DNA of 50,237 nucleotides from Akkermansia muciniphila (GTDB lineage Bacteria; Verrucomicrobiota; Verrucomicrobiia; Verrucomicrobiales; V1-33): NCBI GenBank assembly GCA_945900785.1, contig CAMDJM010000031.1, positions 1 to 50,237 of the forward strand, read 5' to 3'. Shown piece by piece: positions 8,168 to 15,463 of this stretch (position 1 is its first letter; each line of letters starts with the position of its first letter). The notes under the pieces were generated by a model. It saw only the letters and a program-made list of their open reading frames with translations, ran no database searches and was not told where the DNA came from. The position numbers and the translations under genes were made by a program.

Positions 8168-8376
8168 TAAGATTAGTTAGAGGCATCCTGGTGATGGTCA
8201 ATGGCGAGGCAGAAAAATCCTGCAACTACTCCACCGCAGGCGCGGCCGTCGGCAAAGCTATCACCTCCATCAAGGGCCTCTCCCCGGATGGATCGCATTC
8301 CCAGCAGAAAGCCTGGATCGCCGGGCAGGCCCCGCAGTGTGGTTATTATTGCCCGTCCGGGATCGGCGATTCCTAA
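8168..8376 (+). pseudogene. Remnant of an IorA-type [2Fe-2S] oxidoreductase small subunit
   Basis: The translated frame runs LVMVNGEAEKSC, then KAITSIKGLSPDGSHSQQKA, then WIAGQAPQCGYYCPSG, and stops at 8376. This matches the middle of isoquinoline 1-oxidoreductase alpha / xanthine-oxidase-family [2Fe-2S] subunits, whose usual pattern is DG..V.SC, TIEGL...G.HP.Q.AW, PQCGYCQSG. The N-terminal ferredoxin part and the C-terminal second cluster domain are missing, and the CGYC motif carries an extra codon (CGYYC). It is therefore a decayed internal fragment, lying against the 3' end of the oppositely oriented DUF2461 gene. Confidence 0.65.
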
Positions 8377-9044
8377 ACCGCTTTCCAGCCAAATTCCAGA
8401 AGCGGCAGAGCGGTCTCCGCGAAGTCGGCGAGGCGGCTCACCAAATTTTTCTGCCCCATCTCTTTGGCCAGGAGCGGCTGATGGATCGTGTAGGATTTCA
8501 GCCGCAAGGCCTTTTCCACAGCGGGGACTTTTTCCGCTGCGAAACCCTTCGGCAAACGCTTCAAGGTTTGCTCCTCCGAGAGGGCATAACCGGCTTTCGC
8601 CAACGTTTCCTCCACCGCGAGCCATTCGGTCTGTTTTTTGGCAATGCGTTGGCGCATTTCCTTCAACGCAGCGGGTTCCATCCCGTAAAAACCCGCCGCC
8701 ACGAACATTTCCTCCGGTGAAAAGTGCAGGTAGAGCGGCCCGCCGGAATCCTTCACCCCGCCGTGGTAGAGACAGGCGGCGATGTTCGTTTTGTATGGGC
8801 TTTTATCATGGGAAAAACGCAGATCGCGATTGATGCGCAAGATGGCCTTCGCCGGATCGCAAGCCAGCGGCACTCCGCGCTTGGCCAATTCCCCGTTCAG
8901 GTCCGCGAGCAAAGCCCGCAACGGATCCCGCACCTCCGCTTCGTAACGGGCCTTGTTCGCGTGAAACCATTCGCGATTTTGGTTTGCCGCCAGTTCCTGA
9001 AAAAACGCGGACATCTTTCCGGCAAAGTGGGCGTAGGTGATCAT
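8373..9044 (-). CDS. DUF2461 (TIGR02453-like) family protein
   Basis: 223 residues, full length for the family. It opens ITYAHFAGKMSAFFQELAAN followed by NREWFHANKARYEAEVRDPL, then ILRINRDLRFSHDKSPYKTN and PLYLHFSPEEMFVAAGFYGM. These are the hallmark blocks of the DUF2461 family (F.FL.EL..NN...WF..NK..YE, the R..RD.RFS.DK.PYK motif and a glycine-rich G.Y.M). The biochemical function of the family is not established. The protein looks cytoplasmic, with no signal peptide. It is flanked on both sides by decayed plus-strand gene fragments, so it probably stands alone transcriptionally. Confidence 0.85.
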   Translation of the reverse strand: MITYAHFAGKMSAFFQELAANQNREWFHANKARYEAEVRDPLRALLADLNGELAKRGVPLACDPAKAILRINRDLRFSHDKSPYKTNIAACLYHGGVKDSGGPLYLHFSPEEMFVAAGFYGMEPAALKEMRQRIAKKQTEWLAVEETLAKAGYALSEEQTLKRLPKGFAAEKVPAVEKALRLKSYTIHQPLLAKEMGQKNLVSRLADFAETALPLLEFGWKAV

Positions 9045-9179
9045 TGCTCCTCTCTACGCCGGACCAGTGCGTTTGGACATCGCCAAATCGGCTTTTCGCG
9101 CAAACAACGCTGTCGGACAAAAACTCCCGAATGACACCGCTTTCAAAAAAACCGTCCGCCAGGATGCTCCCACCTCGCG

Positions 9180-9388
9180 CAGGTCCACCAAGACGTGCTG
9201 TATTGGTTTGAACTGAAACGGGAGGGCGCCTTGTGCAATACATCCCGCACCGCATCGATCATAACTCCGGCGTCGGCACCCAGGTGGTGGCTGGTGATAT
9301 CAATGGGGACGGCCGCCCGGATGTGGTGGTGGGGAACAAGAGAGGGGTTTTTGTCCTGCTCCAGGAGGAAGCCGGTTCCGCAAAATAG
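9180..9388 (+). pseudogene. C-terminal remnant of an FG-GAP/VCBS repeat protein, frameshifted
   Basis: One frame gives DVLYWFELKREGA (9192-9230). The next frame continues VQYIPHRIDHNSGVGTQVVA, then GDINGDGRPDVVVGNKRG and a TAG at 9386-9388. Joined, they read like the C-terminus of verrucomicrobial/planctomycete FG-GAP proteins (YWFEL....F.PH.ID..SGVGTQV..GD.NGDG.PD.VVGNK.G). One missing T near 9231 explains the frame change. No start or upstream domain is present, so this is a relic. Confidence 0.6.
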
Positions 9389-9407
9389 CCTTTAGCCCTG
9401 TTTTGAG

Positions 9408-10793
9408 CTAGGACTGCGCGGTCACCCGCAGGTAAAAGCGGGTCACACCGGCCATGGCGGGGGTGATGGTGAACCATTGACTGTCTTCATCGCGCGGCTG
9501 GGGGGCGGAAAAATTCAGATAGGTCAGGCCGGAAGGATCGCCATTCCAATGCCACACGGACAGATCGCGCGAGAACTCGACGCGGATGTTTAAATCCGTC
9601 CGACGGGCGAGGGCGACGCGGAAAGTGCCTCCCTGAACCTCCAGAACCCGGGTGGCTTTTGTGGCGTCGGGATGCAGTGGGCTGCAAAAAAAGGCATACT
9701 CAGCAAGATTGGTCAGACCATCGCCATCAGGGTCATCCTGCAGGCCCGTATTCGTGGCACCCTGAGCGAAAAAGCGGCGCTTCCAATCGGCGAAGGAAAC
9801 TGAGGAAAGGTCCAGCGCCAGATCCCACGGTTCTGCGGTGGCACTGGCGGGTGAGAGGAACTCCATCGGACTGGTGCCGTCCAAGCTGAAGCGCACCACC
9901 CGGTGCGAGCTGGCCTGGGATCCGTTGCCGCGTTTCCCCGTGTCGGACACGTAGCCTTTCCGTGCCAGAAGATCGAGTTCCAGCCCGTGGGGCGCATTCA
10001 TCCCACTGGCAACCGTGAGCACCTGACCCCCAGAGGCCAGGCGGGTATAGACCGCGCCATTTTGCCGGTCATTCCAATAAAGCCGGGGGCCTGCGGGGTC
10101 GTAGGGGTCCACCGCGATGTCCCGGGTGCGGGAGGGGGTAACCAGTGAGAAATTGCTATCCACGGTGCCGTCCAGCGACCCTTTGGAATAGCCGGTAAAA
10201 GTATCTCCAGAGGTGGTGACGACCGCCCAGTAGGCGTTACGGTTTACCAAATCCAAGCCAAAGAAATAGGGGCCCCAATCGCGCAAGGCCACTCCCTGGC
10301 CAGGGTGTGTCAGGACGGTAGTCAGATTGCTGCCGGAGGGGTCACACCGCCTGAGTATCCGGGTGGCGGCCTGGGCAAAATAAACCTGCTGCCGGGTGCG
10401 GTCGTATTCCATATCACTCACCGGATTTACCGCACTGCCCGGAGTCCCATCCGGGAGCGCCAGGATGGAGACAGGAGCAGCCCCGCCGGGGGAAAGATTT
10501 AGCGGCAGGGTGCGCAGGGAAACCTGAGAGGGGTTGACGCACCCAGCCAGCTCACAGTAGGCGAAAAACAACCGGTTATTTTCCGGGTCCACCGCGATCC
10601 CCCGCAGGTCCGACACCGCCGCCATGGTATAGTGGGCCCCATGCCCTGTGCCGTCCGGATTCACCACCTGGATGATGCCGGGAGCCCCGGTGCCGGGCGT
10701 TCCTTCCGGCTGATTGATGTAATAAACCTTCGCCGCCAAAACGGGGGTTGCAGTTAATGCGCAGGCGAGCAGTTGATGGAGGGAAGGCATCAT
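9408..10793 (-). CDS. Secreted YWTD-like beta-propeller protein
   Basis: 461 residues. Signal peptide at the start (HQLLACALTATPVLAAK, cleavage near VLA-A). Residues about 22-330 contain propeller blades of the LDL-receptor YWTD style: DLRGIAVDPENNRLFFAYC, DMEYDRTRQQVYFAQ, TRDIAVDPYDPAGPRLYWND, HGLELDLLARKGYVSDTG. These resemble YWTD/SMP-30-type six-bladed propellers. The C-terminal 120 residues begin FADWKRRFF and include DDPDGDGLTNLAEYAFFCSP plus a beta tail, the same module as at the end of the GloVer protein at 363-3068. No catalytic residues were identified. A binding or structural surface role is inferred. A second in-frame ATG one codon downstream is equally possible. Confidence 0.75.
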   Translation of the reverse strand: MMPSLHQLLACALTATPVLAAKVYYINQPEGTPGTGAPGIIQVVNPDGTGHGAHYTMAAVSDLRGIAVDPENNRLFFAYCELAGCVNPSQVSLRTLPLNLSPGGAAPVSILALPDGTPGSAVNPVSDMEYDRTRQQVYFAQAATRILRRCDPSGSNLTTVLTHPGQGVALRDWGPYFFGLDLVNRNAYWAVVTTSGDTFTGYSKGSLDGTVDSNFSLVTPSRTRDIAVDPYDPAGPRLYWNDRQNGAVYTRLASGGQVLTVASGMNAPHGLELDLLARKGYVSDTGKRGNGSQASSHRVVRFSLDGTSPMEFLSPASATAEPWDLALDLSSVSFADWKRRFFAQGATNTGLQDDPDGDGLTNLAEYAFFCSPLHPDATKATRVLEVQGGTFRVALARRTDLNIRVEFSRDLSVWHWNGDPSGLTYLNFSAPQPRDEDSQWFTITPAMAGVTRFYLRVTAQS

Positions 10794-10886
10794 TTGTCAG
10801 ATGAATAGCCAAAGTGCCTTTGCTTGACAATCGTAATCTACTTTTCGCACTGTGACTTGGTAAATCGCATTGAAAACCCGACAACA

Positions 10887-11339
10887 TTACGGGAGGAATT
10901 GCACCGTGAACTGCGCCCACTTCCACTCGGCAGCCTTAGCAAATGCCACGATGCCGCACGCCATCGTATAAGTCGTGAGCACCGCGCGGGTGGCGCCTTG
11001 ATGTTCCGCAGCGTGCTTCGCTTGTCGGCTTCGCCGGAAAAGCCATCGCTCTCCAGTTGGTTGCGCAGAGTGCCGGCCCAGAAGTAGAGGCCGGGCGTGA
11101 TTGCCACAGAGACGAGCCCGGCCAGATGCCACGCCTGCACCACCAGCACTTGCGGGGCTTCCGGAGTGGGGGCGGACAGACAATACCGCCAGCAATAGCA
11201 ACGCCACTACCAAAGACCCCGCCGATAGCCGCCTGACCACAGACTGCGAAGCCACCTTCACCGCCCTGCCCGCCGGCATCAGCGTCAAAATCACCACTAC
11301 CGCCCGCCCACGAACGGAGCACAGGCTAGTCTGTCCCAT
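10887..11339 (-). pseudogene. Possible decayed membrane-protein gene (two frames)
   Basis: Hydrophobic, protein-like segments switch frame on the minus strand: SLVVALLLLAVLSV in one frame, then PEAPQVLVVQAWHLAGLVSV and ITPGLYFWAGTLRNQLESDG in another, then AVLTTYTMACGIVAFAKAAE back in the first. Two compensating shifts, one near a C-run around 11165 and one near 10990, would join them into a small protein with about three membrane helices. The outer frame is open throughout, so the alternative is one poorly conserved ORF or chance openness in GC-rich DNA. I do not recognise the family. Confidence 0.3.
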
Positions 11340-11416
11340 CCCTGCCGCTTGTCCCTTTGGCGGCGGAGTGACCTGCCTCTTCAAAAGCACAAGCCTGATT
11401 TGAATCCGTATTTGAC

Positions 11417-11518
11417 GCATTATTCGATGCAGTATTCAGACTAAAAATTAAACAACTTACTTATTTTCAAAGGGTAAACCACGCACTTGAATACTGTTTT
11501 ATTTGATGCATTATTCAG
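11417..11518 (+). promoter_or_regulatory. Repeated operator-like motif upstream of the HipA-like gene
   Basis: Four copies of a GCAKTATTCAG-like word precede the ATG at 11525: GCATTATTCG (11417-11426), GCAGTATTCAG (11429-11439), its reverse complement CTTGAATACTG (11486-11496) and GCATTATTCAG (11508-11518). The last two face each other and form an imperfect inverted repeat. The region is AT-rich compared with its surroundings. Because the downstream protein carries its own HTH, autoregulation is the simplest reading (inference). Confidence 0.55.
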
Positions 11519-11524
11519 GGCATT

Positions 11525-12919
11525 ATGGCTCGCCCTGCACTGATTACCCGGGAGAATCTCGTTCCTTTCCTCTATCGGCGCGAGCCCGTCTCCGCCGCAA
11601 CCATGGCTGCCGCACTGGGGGTGAACCGCAGCACCATCGTGCGGGCTTTGGCAACATTGGGGAAGGATCTCGTCGTGCTCGGCAATACCCGGAATACCCG
11701 CTATGCCCTGCGCCGGCCGGTCCGGAATCTTGGGAGCGGCTGGCCGATCTACCAAATGAATGAATCCGGCCGTGCCTCTCTCTGGGCGGAATTGGAAGCG
11801 CTGCAGGACCGGAGTTGGCGGATCATTTGGGCGGGATCACCGCCAGCCTGGGCACACCATTTATCCGACGCCGAAGGTCTCTGGGATGGTTTCCCGTTTT
11901 TCCTTGGAGACATCCGTCCCCAGGGTTTCCTGGGCCGCGCCCTGGCCCACAAATACGCCCGATCCCTCACCCTCCCGGAGAATCCCATCGCCTGGAGTGA
12001 TGAAGACACCCTCATCTTCCTGCAGGCCGCTGGGGTGGACCTCCCCGGGTCACTCATTGTGGGGGATAGTTGTCTCGCCCAAGCCAATCAACAGGTCTTG
12101 TTTCCGCGCGAAGGCAGGATCCTCAGCCGTGCCGCAGCCGCCAGTTGCTACCCGGAACTGGCCGACACTGCCACCAGCACCCTGGCAGGATCTTCCGCTG
12201 GGGGAGAGCAGCCCAAATTCCTCACTACCCTCCTCAATGAAGACGGCACCCACCATTCCGTGCTGGTCAAATTCTCCCCACCGCCCGGGCAAGCTGCCGG
12301 CCAGCGCTATGGGGATCTGTTGCTATGCGAATACCATGCCCATCAAATCCTGGCAAATAACAGCCTCGCCCAGCCCGGCTGCCGCCTCCTTGATGCTGGT
12401 GGCAGGCGCTTTCTCGAAGTTCCCCGCTTCGACCGCACCCCAAGGGGAGGACGGCGGGGCGTCATTTCCCTGGCAGCCCTGCATGGATCCGCCATCGGGG
12501 CCGCTCATCATGACTGGCCCACCAAGGCGTTGGAACTCGGGGACGCCGGACTGATGGATGCTGCCGGCACCGCAACCGTGCGCCGCTTGCATGCTTTTGG
12601 CGATCTCATCGGAAATACGGATATGCATCCTGGCAATTTGGCCTTTTGGCTGGAGGAATCCATCCCCTTCCGCCCTGCCCCTGCCTACGATATGCTCCCC
12701 ATGCTCTGGGCCCCCGGTCCTCAGGGCGAAATCATCCCCCGGGTTTTCCGTCCCAGTCTCCCCCTTCCAGCCGCCCGCACGGCCTGGCTGGAAGCCTACC
12801 CCATGGCGCTGGCGTTCTGGCAAAACGCCGCCGCCGATCCCCGGCTTTCCCCGGAGTTTCTAAATTTCGCCGGGCAGGCCATGGACACGCTCGGAAGACT
12901 CCGGCAACACGTGGGGTGA
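11525..12919 (+). CDS. HipA-like Ser/Thr kinase with N-terminal HTH (YjjJ/HipH-like)
   Basis: 464 residues. Residues about 8-60 form a winged-helix/HTH-like domain (SAATMAAALGVNRSTIVRAL). The rest is a HipA-type kinase: SSAGGEQPKF at about 223-232 (the Ser/Gly loop that in HipA is autophosphorylated), VLVKFS with the likely ATP lysine, GNTDMHPGNLAF at about 363 (catalytic Asp and Asn) and YDMLPM at about 388 (metal-binding Asp). HipA kinases phosphorylate translation targets such as Glu-tRNA synthetase. The one-protein layout resembles E. coli YjjJ/HipH, where the DNA-binding part is fused rather than supplied by a separate HipB. No hipB lies next to it. The repeated motif upstream suggests self-repression. 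All catalytic motifs look intact. The substrate is unknown. Confidence 0.8.
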   Translation: MARPALITRENLVPFLYRREPVSAATMAAALGVNRSTIVRALATLGKDLVVLGNTRNTRYALRRPVRNLGSGWPIYQMNESGRASLWAELEALQDRSWRIIWAGSPPAWAHHLSDAEGLWDGFPFFLGDIRPQGFLGRALAHKYARSLTLPENPIAWSDEDTLIFLQAAGVDLPGSLIVGDSCLAQANQQVLFPREGRILSRAAAASCYPELADTATSTLAGSSAGGEQPKFLTTLLNEDGTHHSVLVKFSPPPGQAAGQRYGDLLLCEYHAHQILANNSLAQPGCRLLDAGGRRFLEVPRFDRTPRGGRRGVISLAALHGSAIGAAHHDWPTKALELGDAGLMDAAGTATVRRLHAFGDLIGNTDMHPGNLAFWLEESIPFRPAPAYDMLPMLWAPGPQGEIIPRVFRPSLPLPAARTAWLEAYPMALAFWQNAAADPRLSPEFLNFAGQAMDTLGRLRQHVG

Positions 12920-12971
12920 GGCTTTTGACTTTCGGCGGGCAGACGTTTTGGTCCGCCATATTCCTGATCCC

Positions 12972-13490
12972 ATGCGCTGTCCGCTCATTGCCATCGTTCT
13001 TTGTGTGTTCACCTTCGAACTGCCACGAAGGCTTGCCGCGATGACTTATCTGGCTGGCACCCACATGGATCCTAACCGCCCCCGTGAAGACGTTTTTAGT
13101 GAAACAGCCGCAGACGCCAGGATGGCTTTGGCATTTCGGGACCACCCGGAGACCAAGGCATTGCTTGTTGACCTAACCGCTGAGTTTTCTGAGCCGTCAG
13201 TCATCCGCTGCTCTCCCTCCTACCACAGCTTCCCGATTCTCGACGGTTCAGCCCCCACGCCGGAGGCGTTGCGTGCGGCGGTGGTCAGCCTTCGGCTTGG
13301 CCGGACATTCATTCACTGCGCACAGAGTCATGGCCGGACGGGACTTTTTGCGCTTGCTGTGCTACTCAGTTCAGGTGCCGCCCGAAGTGTCGGGGATGGT
13401 TTGCGGATGCTTAAGGCAGTTCGGCCCGCCATACGCTTGAGTCGGGACCAGCAAAGATGCATTGAGATTTCTGCACAGAACCTGGGCTGA
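12972..13490 (+). CDS. Dual-specificity/tyrosine phosphatase-like protein
   Basis: 172 residues from ATG 12972. The signature HCAQSHGRTG (residues 115-124) is the HC-X5-R-(T/S)-G P-loop of Cys-dependent phosphatases, with nucleophile Cys116 and Arg122. A preceding DLTAEF and FPILDGSAPTPEAL block matches the usual D-loop region (P..D...PT). The first 23 residues are hydrophobic (CPLIAIVLCVFTFEL), suggesting a membrane anchor. If the start is instead ATG 13041, the enzyme is soluble. The gene begins 52 bp after the HipA-like kinase on the same strand, so a kinase/phosphatase pairing is possible but unproven. Substrate unknown. Confidence 0.65.
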   Translation: MRCPLIAIVLCVFTFELPRRLAAMTYLAGTHMDPNRPREDVFSETAADARMALAFRDHPETKALLVDLTAEFSEPSVIRCSPSYHSFPILDGSAPTPEALRAAVVSLRLGRTFIHCAQSHGRTGLFALAVLLSSGAARSVGDGLRMLKAVRPAIRLSRDQQRCIEISAQNLG

Positions 13491-13691
13491 TAAAATCATG
13501 GCACACAACGCAGGATGGCGCACTCAGTTCCGCTTCGCGGGCAGCGTCCTCCGGCCCGGTGGGTGTGAGTTCTATCGTTGGGATCTTGATACCCTCCCAC
13601 CAAAGAATGAATGGTGTGCTCCCGGTGACACAAGGCCTGGAGATGCTTGCTCTCAACCCTCATCCAGCAACTCTCAACTTCTTTTCAGGGA

Positions 13692-13945
13692 TCAAGGGTG
13701 GCCAGGCTTGCGCTTGTGGATGATGATGATATTTCCGGCAGGGTCGAAAACCATGGCCATGTGACAGATGGGAGTTTCAAAGGGTTCCATCGTGAAGGTC
13801 ACTCCGGCGGCTTTCAGGAAAGTGATGGTGGCGTCGAAATCCACCGCCTGCAGCGCACAGCTGAGTCCATCCGGGCTGGGGGACCAGCCAGGAGCCTGGC
13901 CGATGGCGAGGGTGTGAGGACCGGGTTCATACTCGACCCGGTCAT
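13692..13945 (-). pseudogene. 5'-truncated VOC/glyoxalase-family fragment
   Basis: The minus strand encodes VEYEPGPHTLAIGQAPGW, CALQAVDFDATITFLKAAGV and MAMVFDPAGNIIIIHKR, which is the C-terminal half of a single-domain VOC (glyoxalase/bleomycin-resistance-like) protein ending in the usual F.DP.GN....H. The N-terminal half with the first metal ligand is absent. Upstream, the open frame becomes unrelated sequence up to the 3' end of folE2, with no convincing start codon. It is therefore most likely a relic left of folE2. Confidence 0.5.
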
Positions 13946-14080
13946 CAGGGACGATTGGCAGAAATTGAGCCTTTATGCAAGAGACCTGTTCGCTCCCGGG
14001 GAAGGCATTGGGGTGGGTCAACCAAGCGTCTTTGGGGTCTTCCTGCTGAACGGCCAGCGGGCAAGCGTCCCTGGAACCAA

Positions 14081-14875
14081 TCAGTCCAGGGGAGCCCTGT
14101 CCCAGCCTTCCTCCACCATGGCGTAGGCGTTGTGGTGGTGGATGCTTTCGAAGTTTTCCACGCTGATGCGGAAGGCGTGGATGGCGGGGTGGGCGCGGGC
14201 GGCGACGGTGGCGTTGCGGACGACGTCTTCGACGAAGACGGGATTGTCGTAGGCAGTTTCGGTGACAGCTTTTTCGTCGGGACGTTTGAGGACGCTGTAG
14301 AGTTCGCAACTGGCGGCGGACTCAGCAAGGCGGATCAGTTCGTCCGGCCAAAGGCGGGCGGTGCCAGCGACGGTGAGGGTGAGTTCGCCCCGTTGGTTAT
14401 GGGCACCGCGCTCGCTGATGGCTTTGGAGCAGGGGCAAAGCGTGGCGATGGGGACAATGACGGTAGTGAGGAGCCGCTCCGGGATGCCATGGGTGCTGAT
14501 GGTGGCGTCCCAGGTGACCTGGTAGTCGAGGAAGCCGGGTTGCCCGGTGATGGGGGCTTTTTTCTCAATGAACCAGGGGAACTGGAGGGTGATCTGGGAT
14601 TCGGTGGCTCCGAGACGGGCGCGCAGTTGGCGGGCCATGGTGAGGAGGCCTGCGGGGGTGATGCCGTGGCGGTGCTCGTGCAGCAGGCTGACGAAGCGGC
14701 TCATGTGGGTGCCGCGCTCCGTCGCCGCCAGGTCCGTGGTGAGGGCGGCGGTGCCGCTGGTGTTGAACAGGGTGCCATCCGGCCGCTGGATGGAGACGGG
14801 ATAACGCAGGCCACGGATGCCGACGCGGGGGAGGCGGACATTCCGGTGGTCCGGTTGGCTTTGCGTGTCTTCCAT
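14081..14875 (-). CDS. folE2: GTP cyclohydrolase FolE2 (type IB)
   Basis: 264 residues, normal family length. It converts GTP to 7,8-dihydroneopterin triphosphate, the first step of folate biosynthesis. VGIRGLRYPVSI near the N-terminus, TRGTHMSRF-like ERGTHMSRFVSLLHEH (54-69), LCPCSKAISERGAHNQRG (146-163) and FESIHHHNAYA at the end are the FolE2 family blocks. Cys147, His159, Glu201 and the His246-248 group fall at the positions I recall as metal and catalytic ligands. Unlike FolE, this type works with metals other than zinc. It starts downstream of rpsR, behind a terminator hairpin, so it probably has its own promoter or depends on read-through. It is the usual substitute where folE is absent or zinc is limiting. 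Confidence 0.93.
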   Translation of the reverse strand: MEDTQSQPDHRNVRLPRVGIRGLRYPVSIQRPDGTLFNTSGTAALTTDLAATERGTHMSRFVSLLHEHRHGITPAGLLTMARQLRARLGATESQITLQFPWFIEKKAPITGQPGFLDYQVTWDATISTHGIPERLLTTVIVPIATLCPCSKAISERGAHNQRGELTLTVAGTARLWPDELIRLAESAASCELYSVLKRPDEKAVTETAYDNPVFVEDVVRNATVAARAHPAIHAFRISVENFESIHHHNAYAMVEEGWDRAPLD

Positions 14876-14895
14876 GGGGCTCTGGTCCCAAAATA

Positions 14896-14927
14896 AATCA
14901 GGGGCGCACCGAAATACGCCCCTGATT
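14896..14927 (-). terminator. Rho-independent terminator after rpsR
   Basis: A perfect 11-bp stem, aatcaggggcg (14896-14906) with cgcccctgatt (14917-14927), encloses a 10-nt loop. On the minus strand it is followed by TATTTTGGG. It sits between rpsR and folE2 and would end the dksA-rpmG-rpsR transcript. Confidence 0.75.
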
Positions 14928-14957
14928 GGGAAATCGATTCAATGGACCGGGAAAATC

Positions 14958-15197
14958 CTAGCGCATGAGGTTGACGCTGCGGGAGCGCTTGATCTCACGG
15001 GTGATTTTGCGGTGGAGCCACATGGTGATCCCGGTGAGGCGGCGGGGGAGGATCTTGCCGGTCTCGGTGGTGAATTTTGCGAGATAGTCGGGATGCTTGT
15101 AATCCACCATCTCCACTTTGATGTCATAACGGCGGCGCGGCATGCGCTTGTTATGCTTGCGGAAGTTGATGAGGCGCTGCGTGGTCTTGGGTTGCAT
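14958..15197 (-). CDS. rpsR: 30S ribosomal protein S18
   Basis: 79 residues, basic. The motifs DYKHPDYLAKFTTETGKILP, then RRLTGITMWLHRKITREIKR and the ending SVNLMR are the S18 core (Y.....L..F....GKI.PRR.TG......R....IKR.R). It binds the platform of the small subunit with S6. It has no cysteine, so it is a zinc-free form. It lies 30 bp downstream of rpmG in the dksA-rpmG-rpsR cluster and is followed by a strong terminator. The usual neighbours rpsF, ssb and rplI are absent here. Confidence 0.93.
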   Translation of the reverse strand: MQPKTTQRLINFRKHNKRMPRRRYDIKVEMVDYKHPDYLAKFTTETGKILPRRLTGITMWLHRKITREIKRSRSVNLMR

Positions 15198-15227
15198 GAC
15201 GGGTAATGGATTGGGGCTGGGGGCCGG

Positions 15228-15401
15228 TTAGCGGATTTCCCGGTGCTTGGTGCGGCGCTGCAGGAAGGGGTTGAACTTGACCTTTTCAAGACGGCCGGGC
15301 GTGCGCACGCTCTTCTTGTTGCGGGTGGTGACATAGCGTGAAGGCGGAGCGCCTTCGGCGCGGGCCTCGGTGCATTCGAGGATGATGATATCGCGTGGCA
15401 T
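15228..15401 (-). CDS. rpmG: 50S ribosomal protein L33, C-minus form
   Basis: 57 residues from ATG 15401: PRDIIILECTEARAEGAPPS, RYVTTRNKKSVRTPGRLEK and a basic KFNPFLQRRTKHREIR end. The Y.T..NK...P.RLE..K..P...... pattern is L33. Only one cysteine is present (residue 10), so the two CXXC pairs of zinc-binding L33 are missing and this is the zinc-independent type. It lies between the dksA-like gene (62 bp upstream) and rpsR (30 bp downstream) and was too short for ordinary long-ORF listing. Confidence 0.92.
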   Translation of the reverse strand: MPRDIIILECTEARAEGAPPSRYVTTRNKKSVRTPGRLEKVKFNPFLQRRTKHREIR

Positions 15402-15463
15402 GACTTTACAGGAAGGTTCGTAAGGTGGAAAGGGGGCGGAGTCTAATTCAATGATTCAGAGTT

